A DNA stretch of 64,000 bases from an uncultured Oleiphilus sp. (GCA_913020045.1 CAJWBE010000007.1:1-64000), one strand, 5' to 3'; counted from the first letter of the stretch, positions 1 through 9,017 are shown. Translations and numbers: made by a program. Notes: generated by a model not told the origin, from the letters alone.

Positions 1-74
1 GTGCCCGGTCTCGGAATCGAACCAAGGACACGAGGATTTTCAATCCTCTGCTCTACCGACTGAGCTAACCGGGC
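1..74 (-). tRNA. tRNA-Phe (GAA anticodon), 3' CCA partly cut by window edge
   Basis: Read on the minus strand this is a full cloverleaf. The acceptor arm GCCCGGT pairs with ACCGGGC, the D-arm contains AGCTCAGTCGGTAGAGC, the anticodon stem-loop is GAGGATTGAAAATCCTC with GAA in the loop, and the T-arm contains GGTTCGATTCC. It differs little from the E. coli tRNA-Phe as I remember it. The window starts inside the encoded CCA: only A73 and the first C are visible. It lies downstream of mutY and yggX on the same strand, an arrangement also found in Pseudomonas. Confidence 0.96.
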
Positions 75-134
75 GTAGTCGTTTTTGAGTGCTGACTCAC
101 ACTGGCTGTAGGCTTGTATGCCTGCAACGGGGGC

Positions 135-165
135 GTATTAAACCCGTTTCATAAAATTGAGTCAA
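135..165 (-). promoter_or_regulatory. Likely sigma-70 promoter of tRNA-Phe
   Basis: On the minus strand TTGACT (165-160) is followed after 17 bp by TTTAAT (142-137), or after 19 bp by TAATAC (140-135). A GC-rich stretch (CGCCCCCG) comes next, resembling the discriminator of stable-RNA promoters under stringent control. The predicted leader is about 55 nt before the tRNA 5' end at 74. The -10 register is uncertain. Confidence 0.5.
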
Positions 166-188
166 GCAGAAAGTACAGAATATTTTTG

Positions 189-464
189 CTATTTTTTCTC
201 GGGTGGGACGTAGCCTTCTGCTTGCTCAAATGTTTGGTTGTTTAAGAAGCTTTCCATCTGTTCTTTAAGGAATTTTCGAGCGTCTGGGTCCATCATATTC
301 AGCTGCTTTTCGTTAATGAGCATGGTTTGATGGCTTTGCCATTCTTTCCACGCTTTTTCAGAAACGGTATTGAAAATATCTTCGCCTGTTGGGCCTGGCA
401 TGGGTGGTCGAGCCAATCCGGGGAGGTCTTCTTGGTACTTTTTACAAAACACTGTGCGAGTCAT
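189..464 (-). CDS. yggX: Fe(II)-trafficking protein YggX family
   Basis: A 91-residue protein of the usual YggX size. It begins [11 protein letters not shown], with the conserved Cys7, followed by the family features [12 protein letters not shown], the KAWKEWQ block and the ending VPPEKK. YggX proteins are small cytosolic proteins linked to protection of Fe-S clusters from oxidants and to labile iron handling. The gene starts 37 nt after the mutY stop on the same strand, so the two are probably co-transcribed; that pairing is widely conserved and makes sense because MutY carries a [4Fe-4S] cluster. tRNA-Phe follows. Identification is secure from sequence; the precise biochemical role of the family is still debated. 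Confidence 0.95.
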   Translation of the reverse strand: MTRTVFCKKYQEDLPGLARPPMPGPTGEDIFNTVSEKAWKEWQSHQTMLINEKQLNMMDPDARKFLKEQMESFLNNQTFEQAEGYVPPEKK

Positions 465-501
465 GAAGCGTTCCTGTCGGTGTGACGAATATACGTTGGG
501 A

Positions 502-1590
502 CTATTCTAGCGTGAGTTCTTGCTGAGGGTTATCTTTGGTTAGAAATTTTTTGATTGGGGCCGGTAAACCCAATTGCGTTAGTTCTGCTTTCGTTAGCCA
601 CTTTGTGCTGGTGGGTTCGGATACCCTATCTTCAGGAATGCGTGCTTCGATATAAACGGGATGAATTTGCAGTTTGTAATGGCTAAAGACATGAACAAAG
701 GGTGTGAGACGCTCATAGTTTGTACTGGTGATTTGGAAGCGTTCTTCGGTTGTCATTTTTAGTTCTTCAAAAGGGATATCGAAACTCTCTTCAGGAAGTG
801 AGTGCAGCCCGCCCCATATGCCAGTTGCTGGGCGCTTTTCACTTAGAATCCGTTGTGCCTTATCTTCAATGTAAAGCAGCCATACTTGTCGTGTAGGAAT
901 GGCCTTTTTTGGCTTTGATGCTGGAAGCGAGCGCTGGAGGCCTTTCTTGAGCGCTAGGCAGTCTTGTTGCACAGGGCAGTCGTCGCATTGTGGTTTGGAG
1001 CGTGAGCATAGTGTCGCTCCAAGGTCCATGATGGCTTGAGTGTAGTCGTCGACACGCTCGTTTGGTGTCAGTTTGTCCGCGAGTAACCACAATTTTTTTT
1101 CGGTCTCTCGCTCGCCGGACCATGTTTCGATTGCTTGATGGCGACAGAGCACGCGCTTGACGTTGCCGTCGAGGATTGGTGCACGTTGGCTCATAGAGAT
1201 GCTAAGAATCGCGCCTGCGGTTGACCTCCCAATGCCGGGGAGTGCGCAGAGCTCATCTAGGGTGCAAGGGAATATTCCGGCGAGCTCAAACTGAATGGTT
1301 TTGGCGGCTTTGTGAAGGTTGCGCGCTCTTGCGTAGTAACCGAGGCCGGACCAATGTTTGAGGACTTCATCATCGCTCGCGTTGGCTAATGCTTCTAACG
1401 ATGGAAAATACGACATGAAGTTTAGATAGTAAGCAATGACGCTAGTGACTTGCGTTTGCTGCAACATGATTTCGGATATCCAGACCCGGTAGGGCGTTTT
1501 GTTGTGCTGCCAGGGGAGGTCTTTGCGGCCATGTTGATCAAACCACTCCAATAGACGATACGAAAAGCTGCGGGTTTTGCTTGGTGGCAT
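502..1590 (-). CDS. mutY: A/G-specific adenine DNA glycosylase MutY
   Basis: The 362-residue product removes adenine mispaired with 8-oxoguanine. Visible landmarks are [10 protein letters not shown] with the catalytic Glu40, the helix-hairpin-helix [12 protein letters not shown] (118-129), [10 protein letters not shown] with the catalytic Asp141, and a C-X6-C-X2-C-X5-C [4Fe-4S] cluster at Cys195, 202, 205 and 211. The C-terminal ~120 residues are the MutT-like domain that reads 8-oxoG. Length matches the family (about 350). The start is the ATG at 1590; the ribosome-binding site is weak. The gene is the first of a mutY-yggX-tRNA-Phe string and diverges from the SRPBCC gene at 1771. Confidence 0.97.
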   Translation of the reverse strand: MPPSKTRSFSYRLLEWFDQHGRKDLPWQHNKTPYRVWISEIMLQQTQVTSVIAYYLNFMSYFPSLEALANASDDEVLKHWSGLGYYARARNLHKAAKTIQFELAGIFPCTLDELCALPGIGRSTAGAILSISMSQRAPILDGNVKRVLCRHQAIETWSGERETEKKLWLLADKLTPNERVDDYTQAIMDLGATLCSRSKPQCDDCPVQQDCLALKKGLQRSLPASKPKKAIPTRQVWLLYIEDKAQRILSEKRPATGIWGGLHSLPEESFDIPFEELKMTTEERFQITSTNYERLTPFVHVFSHYKLQIHPVYIEARIPEDRVSEPTSTKWLTKAELTQLGLPAPIKKFLTKDNPQQELTLE

Positions 1591-1770
1591 GTTGTCATTT
1601 TGCTCTTTGTTGGCGGGAGCCTCTTATAGCAGAGTCGGTGTCTTCTAGACAAATTGTTAGGACTCTAGAAAGGTTTGATAGCCTTTTGTTTGGCAAATGT
1701 TTATGATTTTGCTCGACGTTTTCTTTCCCGTCGCCGGGGAGTATTTCAAATACAATAATGAGGATAAAAA

Positions 1771-2232
1771 ATGACCATTAAAGTCAGTATCGATTTAGAT
1801 CGCGAGTTCACTGTTAATGCAGATATCGACGCGGTTTTTGCTTTGTTGTCGGACGTAGAGGGTTCTGCGGGTTATTTTCCAAAAGTAGAAAGCCTAGAAG
1901 ACTTAGGTGACAACACCTTCCGCTGGACGATGGAGAAAGTGGGTTTGGGTGATCATGCCATTCAGTCAATTTATGCGTGTAACTATGTGTCTGACGAATC
2001 AGCGGGTACTGTGAAATGGACGCCGATTAAGGGCGAAGGTAATGGTGTGGTCTCCGGTGGATGGAAGTTCTCGGCGGTTGATGGCGGAACTCAGGTCAAA
2101 TTTGATACGACTGCAGATTTAACGCTACCTTTACCTGGGTTGTTGAAACTGGCGATTAGTCCTGTTGTTAAGCATGAATTCGCATCGATGGTGGATACCT
2201 ATATGGAGCGCATTCAAGAAGCGCTTTCGTAA
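1771..2232 (+). CDS. SRPBCC (START/Bet v1-like) ligand-binding protein
   Basis: The 153-residue cytosolic protein has the SRPBCC layout: an N-terminal strand (IDLDREFTVNADIDAVFALLSD), a central antiparallel sheet with GVVSGGWKFSAVDG, and a long C-terminal helix (LLKLAISPVVKHEFASMVDTY) that closes a hydrophobic cavity. The family includes CoxG-like proteins and polyketide cyclases; the ligand cannot be read from sequence. A good ribosome-binding site (GAGGAT) precedes the ATG by 5 nt. It sits alone between the divergent mutY and hisB, 104 nt upstream of hisB, and could be co-transcribed with the his genes. The fold call is good; the function is unknown. Confidence 0.8.
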   Translation: MTIKVSIDLDREFTVNADIDAVFALLSDVEGSAGYFPKVESLEDLGDNTFRWTMEKVGLGDHAIQSIYACNYVSDESAGTVKWTPIKGEGNGVVSGGWKFSAVDGGTQVKFDTTADLTLPLPGLLKLAISPVVKHEFASMVDTYMERIQEALS

Positions 2233-2336
2233 GCTAAGATATACTGAAAATGCGGCGCTAAACGCTATAGGCGTCGCGACGGATTAAGGTTATAATTCGC
2301 GCCCGAATTTTAGGCGTAAAACCATTGGAGTGACAG

Positions 2337-2930
2337 ATGGCTGCAAGAACCGCTACGGTTAGCCGCGATACCTTGGAAACACAGATAACGGTGTCGATTA
2401 ATATCGATGGAACAGGCAAGGCGAGTTTCGATACAGGAATTCCGTTTTTAGAGCACATGTTGGATCAGATTTGTCGACATGGCCTGATTGATATTGAAGC
2501 AGTCGCGAAAGGTGATCTGCATATCGATGATCACCATACGGTCGAAGACTTGGGCATTACCTTAGGCCAAGCTTTTGCAAAGGCGGTGGGTGATAAGAAG
2601 GGTATTCGTCGTTATGGGCATGCTTATGTTCCGCTCGACGAAGCATTGTCGCGCGTTGTGATTGACTTTTCGGGGCGCCCCGGGCTCGAGATGGATGTGC
2701 CGTTTGTGAAGGGTAGTGTGGGTAAATTTGATACGGACCTTTTCTTTGAGTTTTTTCAGGGATTTGTTAATCACGCCTTGGTGTCGTTGCACATCGATAA
2801 TTTGAAAGGTAAGAATGCTCACCATCAGATTGAAACGGTGTTTAAGGCTTTTGGCCGCGCGTTAAGAATGGCGCTTGAGCTAGATGAGCGTATGGCGGGA
2901 ATGATGCCGTCTACTAAGGGTACTTTGTAA
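2337..2930 (+). CDS. hisB: Imidazoleglycerol-phosphate dehydratase HisB
   Basis: The 197-residue protein is the monofunctional dehydratase and has no HAD phosphatase half as in E. coli HisB. It dehydrates imidazole glycerol phosphate to imidazole acetol phosphate in histidine synthesis. The two metal-binding His clusters are visible in [23 protein letters not shown] and [16 protein letters not shown], and the gene-duplicated two-half structure is intact. A GGAG ribosome-binding site precedes the ATG. It heads hisB-hisH-hisA-hisF, the conserved arrangement in Pseudomonas-like genomes; other his genes are not in this window. No His-rich leader peptide is seen upstream. Confidence 0.97.
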   Translation: MAARTATVSRDTLETQITVSINIDGTGKASFDTGIPFLEHMLDQICRHGLIDIEAVAKGDLHIDDHHTVEDLGITLGQAFAKAVGDKKGIRRYGHAYVPLDEALSRVVIDFSGRPGLEMDVPFVKGSVGKFDTDLFFEFFQGFVNHALVSLHIDNLKGKNAHHQIETVFKAFGRALRMALELDERMAGMMPSTKGTL

Positions 2931-2966
2931 CGCCGCGCAATCTGATTATTCCTGCGTAGAATATGA

Positions 2967-2997
2967 TCTGGCCTCTATTGAGGTCAGACTTATTTTT
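2967..2997 (+). terminator. Intrinsic terminator-like hairpin between hisB and hisH
   Basis: TCTGGCCTC and GAGGTCAGA form a 9-bp stem (one G-U pair) around the loop TATT, followed directly by CTTATTTTT. It lies in the 112-nt hisB-hisH gap. It may terminate or attenuate transcription, or protect a processed hisB 3' end. Confidence 0.5.
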
Positions 2998-3042
2998 GCA
3001 CATCGTATTAAGAAATTAACTTCGACAATAAGTGAAACCAGC

Positions 3043-3681
3043 ATGAGTACTATTGCCATTATCGATTACGGGATGGGCAACCTTCATTCCGTCTCCAAGG
3101 CGATTGAGCACGTATCGACGAATACAAAAGTCGTGGTGAGTTCGGATCAACATGTGATTCGTTCGGCTGACCGTGTCGTGTTGCCCGGTGTCGGAGCGAT
3201 TCGAGATTGTATGGCTGAGATTAAGCGCCTCGGATTTGATGAGCTAGTGAAAGAGCAGGTTCAGCAAAAACCAGTATTAGGTATTTGCGTTGGTATGCAA
3301 GCAATGATGGAGCATAGCCAAGAGAATGGCGGTGTCGACGGGCTTGCTTTGTTTGAAGGTGAAGTTGAGTATTTCGGTGATAGCCTTTATGACGGGGAGC
3401 AGCGGTTGAAGGTTCCTCATATGGGCTGGAATCAGGTGAAACAAAGTCCTGGTCATCCGATGTGGCACAATATTGATGATTTAGACCGGTTTTACTTTGT
3501 GCATAGTTATTATGTGTCTAGTAGTGTGAATGCTGCGGTTGGGGTGACGGAATATGGTAAGTCCATTGCGGCAGCCGTGTCGAAAAAGAATATATTTTCA
3601 GTGCAGTTTCATCCAGAGAAGAGTCAGCATGCAGGCTTGCAGCTGTTAAAGAATTTTACGGAGTGGGATGGCGTCGCGTAG
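3043..3681 (+). CDS. hisH: Imidazole glycerol phosphate synthase, glutaminase subunit HisH
   Basis: The 212-residue class I glutamine amidotransferase makes ammonia from glutamine for HisF. The nucleophile is Cys82 in GICVGMQAM, and the rest of the triad is His190 and Glu192 in QFHPEKS. The glycine-rich oxyanion strand VVLPGVGAI (46-53) is present. Length is normal for HisH (about 200). The ATG at 3043 has only a weak purine-rich site upstream. It lies behind a terminator-like hairpin after hisB and 34 nt before hisA. Confidence 0.97.
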   Translation: MSTIAIIDYGMGNLHSVSKAIEHVSTNTKVVVSSDQHVIRSADRVVLPGVGAIRDCMAEIKRLGFDELVKEQVQQKPVLGICVGMQAMMEHSQENGGVDGLALFEGEVEYFGDSLYDGEQRLKVPHMGWNQVKQSPGHPMWHNIDDLDRFYFVHSYYVSSSVNAAVGVTEYGKSIAAAVSKKNIFSVQFHPEKSQHAGLQLLKNFTEWDGVA

Positions 3682-3715
3682 ACGTTACCGACTCACCAAT
3701 AGATAGCGAGAGATC

Positions 3716-4456
3716 ATGTTAATCATTCCTGCGATAGATTTAAAAGATGGCAAGTGTGTACGGTTACGTCAGGGCCGAATGGAAGACTCTACCGTTTTTT
3801 CTGATGACCCTGTCGAGGTGGCTGGGCGTTGGTTTGATTCTGGTGCGAGACGCTTGCATTTAGTCGACTTGAACGGAGCCTTCGAAGGTGAGCCGGTTAA
3901 TGGTGAGATTGTTAGGCAGATTGCTAAGCGTTTCCCAAATTTTCCAATCCAAATTGGTGGTGGGATTCGTAGTCTCGAAACCATTGAGACCTACCTCAAA
4001 GCCGGTGTTAATTATGTGATTATCGGGACTAAGGCGGTTAAAGAGCCTGAGTTTGTCGAAGAGGCATGTCGTGAGTTTCCGGATCATATTATCGTGGGTC
4101 TAGATGCTAAAGACGGTAAGGTCGCAACGGATGGTTGGGCTGAAGTGTCTAACGTAGAAGCAACAGATCTGGCGAAGCAATTCGATCAACAAGGCGTCTC
4201 GGCTATCGTTTATACCGATATTGCCCGCGATGGAATGATGCAAGGTGTCAATGTCGAAGCGACCGTGCGTTTAGCTCAAGCATCGTCTATTCCTGTTATC
4301 GCGTCTGGCGGAATTACTAACATGGAAGATATCGTCGCGCTTAAAGCTCAGGCAGACCAAGGTATTCAGGGCGCTATTACAGGTCGAGCTATCTATGAAG
4401 GCACCTTAGACGTAGCAAAAGCCCAGCACTATTGTGATGCTGGTTTGGCAATGTAA
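3716..4456 (+). CDS. hisA: ProFAR isomerase HisA
   Basis: The 246-residue (beta-alpha)8 barrel protein interconverts ProFAR and PRFAR in histidine synthesis. The acid-base pair is Asp8 (PAIDLKDG) and Asp130 (VGLDAKDG). Phosphate-binding glycine loops appear at IGGGIRSL and SGGITNMED, and at the C-terminal TGRAIYEGT. It is the expected size and lies 34 nt after hisH and 20 nt before hisF, so it is clearly in the same operon. Confidence 0.97.
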   Translation: MLIIPAIDLKDGKCVRLRQGRMEDSTVFSDDPVEVAGRWFDSGARRLHLVDLNGAFEGEPVNGEIVRQIAKRFPNFPIQIGGGIRSLETIETYLKAGVNYVIIGTKAVKEPEFVEEACREFPDHIIVGLDAKDGKVATDGWAEVSNVEATDLAKQFDQQGVSAIVYTDIARDGMMQGVNVEATVRLAQASSIPVIASGGITNMEDIVALKAQADQGIQGAITGRAIYEGTLDVAKAQHYCDAGLAM

Positions 4457-4476
4457 TACAGGATTGAGATATCGCT

Positions 4477-5250
4477 ATGGGTTTGGCTAAACGTATTATC
4501 CCTTGTCTCGATGTTGACCAGGGCCGAGTTGTAAAAGGTGTTCAGTTTGTCGATATTCGTGATGCAGGAGACCCAGTTGAGGTCGCCAAAAAGTATGACG
4601 AGCAAGGTGCCGATGAAGTTACTTTCTTAGACATTACCGCGAGCCATGAAGGCCGCGATACGACTATTCATACCGTTGAAAAAATGGCGAGTGAAGTATT
4701 TATTCCGCTCACAGTTGGTGGCGGTATTCGCAAGGTTGAAGATATTCGCGACATGTTAAATGCCGGTGCTGATAAAGTTAGCATTAATACGGCGGCGGTA
4801 TTCAATCCTGACTTTGTCGGTGAAGCGGCTGCGCGTTTTGGCAGTCAGTGCATCGTTGTCGCGATTGATGCAAAGTGTGTTTCGGCGCCGGGTGAGCCTG
4901 GGCGATGGGAGATCTTTACGCATGGCGGACGAAAACCTACCGGCATTGATGCGGTTGAGTGGGCTAAAAAGATGAGTGCGTTGGGCGCTGGCGAAATCCT
5001 ACTGACCAGTATGGATCGTGATGGTATGAAGAGCGGTTTCGATATTGGTGTGACGCGCGCGATTGTAGATGCTGTTAATATCCCAGTGATAGCGTCTGGC
5101 GGCGTTGGAAACCTGCAGCACTTGGCTGATGGTGTAACACTCGGTGGCGCTGATGCTGTGCTCGCGGCAAGTATTTTTCACTTTGGCGAATATTCTATTC
5201 AGCAAGCTAAAACGTTTATGAGCGACCAGGGTATTGAAATGCGCTTTTAG
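4477..5250 (+). CDS. hisF: Imidazole glycerol phosphate synthase cyclase subunit HisF
   Basis: The 257-residue barrel protein pairs with HisH to convert PRFAR plus ammonia to IGP and AICAR. The catalytic aspartates are Asp12 ([12 protein letters not shown]) and Asp131 (VAIDAKCV). Phosphate-binding motifs are [10 protein letters not shown] and [10 protein letters not shown]. Length and start fit the family. It is the last gene of hisBHAF; a UUCG-loop hairpin lies about 30 nt after the stop. Confidence 0.97.
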   Translation: MGLAKRIIPCLDVDQGRVVKGVQFVDIRDAGDPVEVAKKYDEQGADEVTFLDITASHEGRDTTIHTVEKMASEVFIPLTVGGGIRKVEDIRDMLNAGADKVSINTAAVFNPDFVGEAAARFGSQCIVVAIDAKCVSAPGEPGRWEIFTHGGRKPTGIDAVEWAKKMSALGAGEILLTSMDRDGMKSGFDIGVTRAIVDAVNIPVIASGGVGNLQHLADGVTLGGADAVLAASIFHFGEYSIQQAKTFMSDQGIEMRF

Positions 5251-5282
5251 CGCGATCTGTTATTCTGATGTTATGCGATGGC

Positions 5283-5298
5283 GCCGAGTTCGCTCGGC
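5283..5298 (+). other. Stable UUCG-loop hairpin after hisF
   Basis: GCCGAG-TTCG-CTCGGC forms a perfect 6-bp stem closed by a UUCG loop, 32 nt past the hisF stop. There is no T-run on either strand, so it is not a canonical intrinsic terminator. It may be a 3'-end stabiliser or a Rho-associated end. Confidence 0.4.
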
Positions 5299-5354
5299 AC
5301 TTAAAGACAAAATAAGAAGTAAAAAGCAAAGCTCAGCTAAGTCTCGCTAATCGC

Positions 5355-5936
5355 TCAAGCAAGAACTCCCCAGTCCTGAACCCGAGTCTGTAAACGAAAG
5401 TTGTTGGGTACGAGTTTTGTTTCGAGCCACGATTTCGCGGCCTGTGCGCCGGCAATGACCATTTTATCACCATCACTTTCGGGTTCTCTGCAAACCGCAT
5501 CAACGAAGAAGTCTTTCGCTTTGTCTCTGCTGATTTTTAGATTAGATTTTAGAACGATTTCGATTAGCTCTTTTCTACTCTTTGTTTCGCAATGGTTCTT
5601 CTTGCCGATGTAGTCTATTGCGCCGATTAAGTACAAACCTACCGCTTCGCGAAGCCATTCTGGTTGTTCGGCGTTTAGATTGTAGAGTTCTCGTTTTATT
5701 TCTAATAACTGATTGCCAGCAAAGGCCTGAGCGAGTTTTAAGCATTCCATTTTTTGCTGGTAGTCTTGGCCTTGAGATGGCGTCCCGACGTAGATCGGTT
5801 GGTCCGGCATTTCGTTTTGCGCTGGAGCTTTAACTAGGACGTGTTCGTTGCCGGCCAATCGCCTGAGGCGAACTGCGGTTAAGCCCACAAGGGCGAGTGT
5901 AATGAATTCTAGTATGTGAATCGTGACGGCAAGCAT
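5355..5936 (-). CDS. Uncharacterised membrane-anchored protein
   Basis: I do not recognise this family. The 193-residue product has one hydrophobic N-terminal segment (about residues 3-22) followed by Arg/Lys, so it is probably anchored in the inner membrane with a cytosolic body. The body is largely helical: residues 55-100 contain LKLAQAFAGNQLLEIKREL and WLREAVGLYLIGAIDYIGK, and later segments are Lys/Asp-rich helices. No catalytic motif is visible. An AAGAG ribosome-binding site sits about 8 nt before the ATG. It is a single gene between hisF and the GGDEF-EAL gene. Coding is supported by codon usage and clean length, not homology. Confidence 0.7.
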   Translation of the reverse strand: MLAVTIHILEFITLALVGLTAVRLRRLAGNEHVLVKAPAQNEMPDQPIYVGTPSQGQDYQQKMECLKLAQAFAGNQLLEIKRELYNLNAEQPEWLREAVGLYLIGAIDYIGKKNHCETKSRKELIEIVLKSNLKISRDKAKDFFVDAVCREPESDGDKMVIAGAQAAKSWLETKLVPNNFRLQTRVQDWGVLA

Positions 5937-6070
5937 CTTAATCGCTCTTATTTACTGACTGTGAGTAAATTATACGCAATGTAAGTGTTGGTAAACAGAC
6001 TTGGATGATGCACAGTTCACATAGAACTGTCTGGTTTACAGAGAGTTTACAATTGGCTTAGCGAGATAAC

Positions 6071-7942
6071 CTAAGCGATGGCTTGTTGCTCTTCTACGAA
6101 GAACGCATGCAGGCCTTCATAGCACAGGGGTCGGCTAAAGAAATAGCCTTGGGCGTAGTCACAGCCATTGATAACGAGAAAGTCGCGTTGGTCGATATTC
6201 TCGACACCTTCAGCAACGACTTTGAGGTTCAGCTTGTGCGCAACAGCTATGACGGCTGATGCGATTTCCATCGCGCTAAGATCATCGGGTATATCCGTCA
6301 CGAATTCTTGGTCTATCTTAAGAATATCGACGGGTAGGCTTCTCAAATAACAAAGTGACGAATAGCCAGAGCCAAAGTCGTCAATTGAGATTGTTGATCC
6401 GGTAGATTTTATGCGATTGAGTTGCTCTATGACGGTGCCGATGTCATCCATCAGCATACTTTCAGTGACTTCCAATTCAAGCTTCTCTGCTTCTAGGCCA
6501 CTGTCCTTAAGTGCGTTCGCCACCGTGTCTACCAAATTTAAATCATTAAATTGACGCGGCGACAAATTGACCGCGACTCGCAGATGTTTGCCGGTTTGCA
6601 GGTAAAGCTGGTGGATCTCTTTGCACGCACGTCTCATCACCCATTCGCCAATAGGCACGATCAGCCCAGTCTCTTCAGCAATGCTAATGAATTCCGAAGG
6701 AGGTATCTCGCCTTTGTCTGGATGCCGCCAGCGGATCAGAGCTTCTACACTGGCGATCTCTCCAGTCTTCAGATTGATTTGGGGTTGATAATGCAGATAA
6801 AAGTCTTCATTTGCGATCGCTTGGCGCAACTCATTCTCAATGTGGAGTAGCTTATTCGCGCGTGTATTGAGATCTTCAGTAAAGAAGTGGTAGCAATCTC
6901 GTCCGTTATCTTTTGCCATATATAACGCTAGGTCGGCGTTCTTCATCAGCGTTTCGCTATCGGTACTGTCTGTTGGCGCGAGCGTGATGCCGATACTGGT
7001 CGAAATAATGACTTCTTGCTTTCCTAACTTTATTGGCTGCTTCAGCGTACTTAGCACGCTGTCGGCAATGCTGGCTATTTTATCTAGTTCGGTGATGTCG
7101 TTGAGCAAGATGGTGAATTCGTCGCCGCCGAGGCGAGCAACGGTGTCCTGCTCCCTAACGCAGCCTTTGATTCGTTCTGCTGCAATGAGTAGCAGTTGAT
7201 CTCCCGCTTGGTGACCAAGGGTGTCGTTGATGCGTTTGAATTGGTCCAGATCCAAAAAGAAAAGTGCCGTCACTTTGTCGTGACGTTGTGCATTAAGAAT
7301 AGAAACATTCAGCCTATCGGTGAACAGCCTTCTGTTAGCTAGGCCCGTTAATGAGTCAAACAGGGCAAGGTTTTCCATTTTCTTGTTAGCATTTTTCAGT
7401 GCGGTGATATCGATCGCTGACATGACGTAGTTCGTGATCACCTTATTTTTGCCATAGACTGCCGAAATGGTTACCGCATTCCAGTAGCTACTGCGGTTCT
7501 TTTTTCTCAGTATTAGCTCGCCTTCCCATACCGGTTTTAAGTAGTCCTTACTGATCGGGCCGCATTTCTGTTCATTCTCTGGCGGCGTGAGCATATCGAT
7601 TGATTGCCCGATAACGTCAGAATGAAGGTAGCACGTGGTAGTACAGAATTTCTGATTAACGTATTCAATGATGCCGTTTTGATCTGTAATCAGGATGCTT
7701 GCGCCGCTGTTTGTGATAGCACTACTAAGCTTGCTCATCATTATTTCAGTGGCTTCGTTAGACCGGATGTTCTTTTGCAGGCGTCTGTTGAGTCGATAAA
7801 GAACGAAGCAAAGAGTTCCAAAGAGTGCGGCGGAGAAACTTGCAAACATTGCTTGAAGAGAAGTGACGCTCAGTACGTCACTAGTTGCATAGGCAGACGA
7901 GGAAAATACGACGCCTACTATCAGTAGTATGTTTGAACACAT
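6071..7942 (-). CDS. PAS-GGDEF-EAL cyclic-di-GMP turnover protein
   Basis: The longest frame opens with a TTG at 7960, but the ATG at 7942 gives a clean export signal (MCSNILLIVGVVFSSSAYA), so I use it. Numbering from the longer start, there is a membrane helix at about 33-57, a PAS domain at 80-190, GGDEF at 195-360 and EAL at 375-620. Both active sites look intact: RLGGDEF (276-282) and EALIRW (406-411), plus DDFGSGYSSL, KIDQEF and VAEGVE. The product-inhibition I-site R-x-x-D (REQD) is five residues before GGDEF. Dual cyclase and phosphodiesterase activity is therefore possible, gated by the PAS signal. It is a single gene with no partner. Confidence 0.9.
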   Translation of the reverse strand: MCSNILLIVGVVFSSSAYATSDVLSVTSLQAMFASFSAALFGTLCFVLYRLNRRLQKNIRSNEATEIMMSKLSSAITNSGASILITDQNGIIEYVNQKFCTTTCYLHSDVIGQSIDMLTPPENEQKCGPISKDYLKPVWEGELILRKKNRSSYWNAVTISAVYGKNKVITNYVMSAIDITALKNANKKMENLALFDSLTGLANRRLFTDRLNVSILNAQRHDKVTALFFLDLDQFKRINDTLGHQAGDQLLLIAAERIKGCVREQDTVARLGGDEFTILLNDITELDKIASIADSVLSTLKQPIKLGKQEVIISTSIGITLAPTDSTDSETLMKNADLALYMAKDNGRDCYHFFTEDLNTRANKLLHIENELRQAIANEDFYLHYQPQINLKTGEIASVEALIRWRHPDKGEIPPSEFISIAEETGLIVPIGEWVMRRACKEIHQLYLQTGKHLRVAVNLSPRQFNDLNLVDTVANALKDSGLEAEKLELEVTESMLMDDIGTVIEQLNRIKSTGSTISIDDFGSGYSSLCYLRSLPVDILKIDQEFVTDIPDDLSAMEIASAVIAVAHKLNLKVVAEGVENIDQRDFLVINGCDYAQGYFFSRPLCYEGLHAFFVEEQQAIA

Positions 7943-8083
7943 TCCAGCTCGGCTCGGCAAATTAAAAACTCACGCTTTATTAATTAAAGTTATAAGTTCA
8001 GTCTAGAGGCACAGCAGGAGATTTAGTATCTGGCAGTGGTGTTGATATGTAACGAGTTGTTGGTGGGAGCAGGGAAGAGTAAC

Positions 8084-8103
8084 AGCCCCTTACATAAGGG
8101 GCT
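8084..8103 (-). terminator. Strong hairpin, possible terminator
   Basis: AGCCCCTT-ACAT-AAGGGGCT forms a perfect 8-bp stem about 70 nt past the stop of the histone-like gene on the minus strand. The following minus-strand bases (GTTACTCTT) are only weakly T-rich, so function as an intrinsic terminator is plausible but not certain. Confidence 0.45.
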
Positions 8104-8171
8104 AAGTTGGCGGCGTATGAAATATAAAATTGCGTATCATTTGCCGCTAACGTGCGCTGTGTCTATGTTTC

Positions 8172-8894
8172 CTACTTGACTAATTTTTTTGCTTCGCTAG
8201 CCCAAGAGGAATATCCCCGAACCTTTACAAATGATGCAAGTGCTTTTTTGTCTGTCTCATTAGGGTTCGCAATTTGAGCTAGAGAGGTAATGCCTGCACT
8301 ATTCAACTTTTTGACCATTGCCGGCCCGACGCCACCTAGGTCAGCTAGACCTGCAGCCTTAGGTGTAGCTTTTTTCGGTGCTGGTTTAGTTGCTGGTTTT
8401 TTTGCTGCCGCTTTCGGGGCTGGTTTTTTTGGGACTGCTTTCTTGGCTGCAGGCTTTTTCGCAGGTGCTTTTTTTACCGCCGCTTTTTTTGCGGCAGGTT
8501 TTGCTGCTGCTTTTTTCGTTGCAGCTTTTGCTGTTTTGGCCGGTGCGGCTTTTTTGGGAGTGGCTTTTTTTGCTGGCGCTTTTTTAGGAGCCGCTTTTTT
8601 TGCGGCTGGTTTTGGGGCTTCCATTCCGAGTTTGTCTAGGAGCTGCGATTGAAGGTCGCTGAACTCTTGCATGCGCTTGTCGAACTCAGACTGAAATCGA
8701 TTGACTTCACGGTCTTTAATTTTGTCCATGTCTTCAATGATTTTCTTGATTGGTTCGTGGACTTGTTGCTGCAAATTATCGAGTTGTTTAAACGCGTCAC
8801 TTACGAGTTTATCGAATTGACTCGTTGTTTTTTCAAACTCTTTGTTGATTCGATTTACGACCTTGTCTAAACCAAGCTTGTCAGTTTTGCTCAT
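8172..8894 (-). CDS. Histone H1-like/phasin-like Lys-Ala-rich protein with helix-hairpin-helix tail
   Basis: The 240-residue protein has three parts. Residues 1-90 are charged amphipathic helices (phasin-like coiled coil, KTTSQFDKLVSDAFKQLDN). Residues 95-180 are a low-complexity Ala/Lys/Pro region with many AAKK and PAKK repeats, like the C-terminal tails of bacterial histone H1-like proteins, PhaF and AlgP. Residues 183-240 are a helix-hairpin-helix domain (LADLGGVGPAMVKKLNSAG). The basic tail suggests DNA binding in the nucleoid; the N-terminus could bind polyhydroxyalkanoate granules, but no pha gene is nearby. Six A7 tracts in the Lys codons could cause slippage. Confidence 0.75.
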   Translation of the reverse strand: MSKTDKLGLDKVVNRINKEFEKTTSQFDKLVSDAFKQLDNLQQQVHEPIKKIIEDMDKIKDREVNRFQSEFDKRMQEFSDLQSQLLDKLGMEAPKPAAKKAAPKKAPAKKATPKKAAPAKTAKAATKKAAAKPAAKKAAVKKAPAKKPAAKKAVPKKPAPKAAAKKPATKPAPKKATPKAAGLADLGGVGPAMVKKLNSAGITSLAQIANPNETDKKALASFVKVRGYSSWASEAKKLVK

Positions 8895-8974
8895 GCGAAG
8901 ATTCTCCGATTTTAGGGTATCAATACTGCAATCTGTCTAATAAGTTTAACACGGGTTTTATCAAATAGGATGTT

Positions 8975-9002
8975 AGGGGCTTGACCTCGGTCAGCCCCTT
9001 TT
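8975..9002. terminator. Hairpin with short T-run between SulP and histone-like genes
   Basis: GGGGCT-TGAC and GTCA-GCCCC pair with one bulge, followed by TTTT on the plus strand. It lies 16 nt past the SulP stop. The T-run points the plus-strand way although both flanking genes are on the minus strand, so its direction is unclear. Confidence 0.4.
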
Positions 9003-9017
9003 CATCTAGCGACAATA

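Noticed and set aside
2233-2336. Possible his leader peptide or attenuator before hisB
   Set aside because: No run of His codons and no competing hairpins were found upstream of hisB.
8290-8652. 120-codon plus-strand frame, Ala/Phe/Gly-rich hydrophobic product
   Set aside because: It is the antisense of the Lys/Ala repeats of the histone-like gene; repetitive GCX-AAA codons leave the opposite strand free of stops. No ribosome-binding site.
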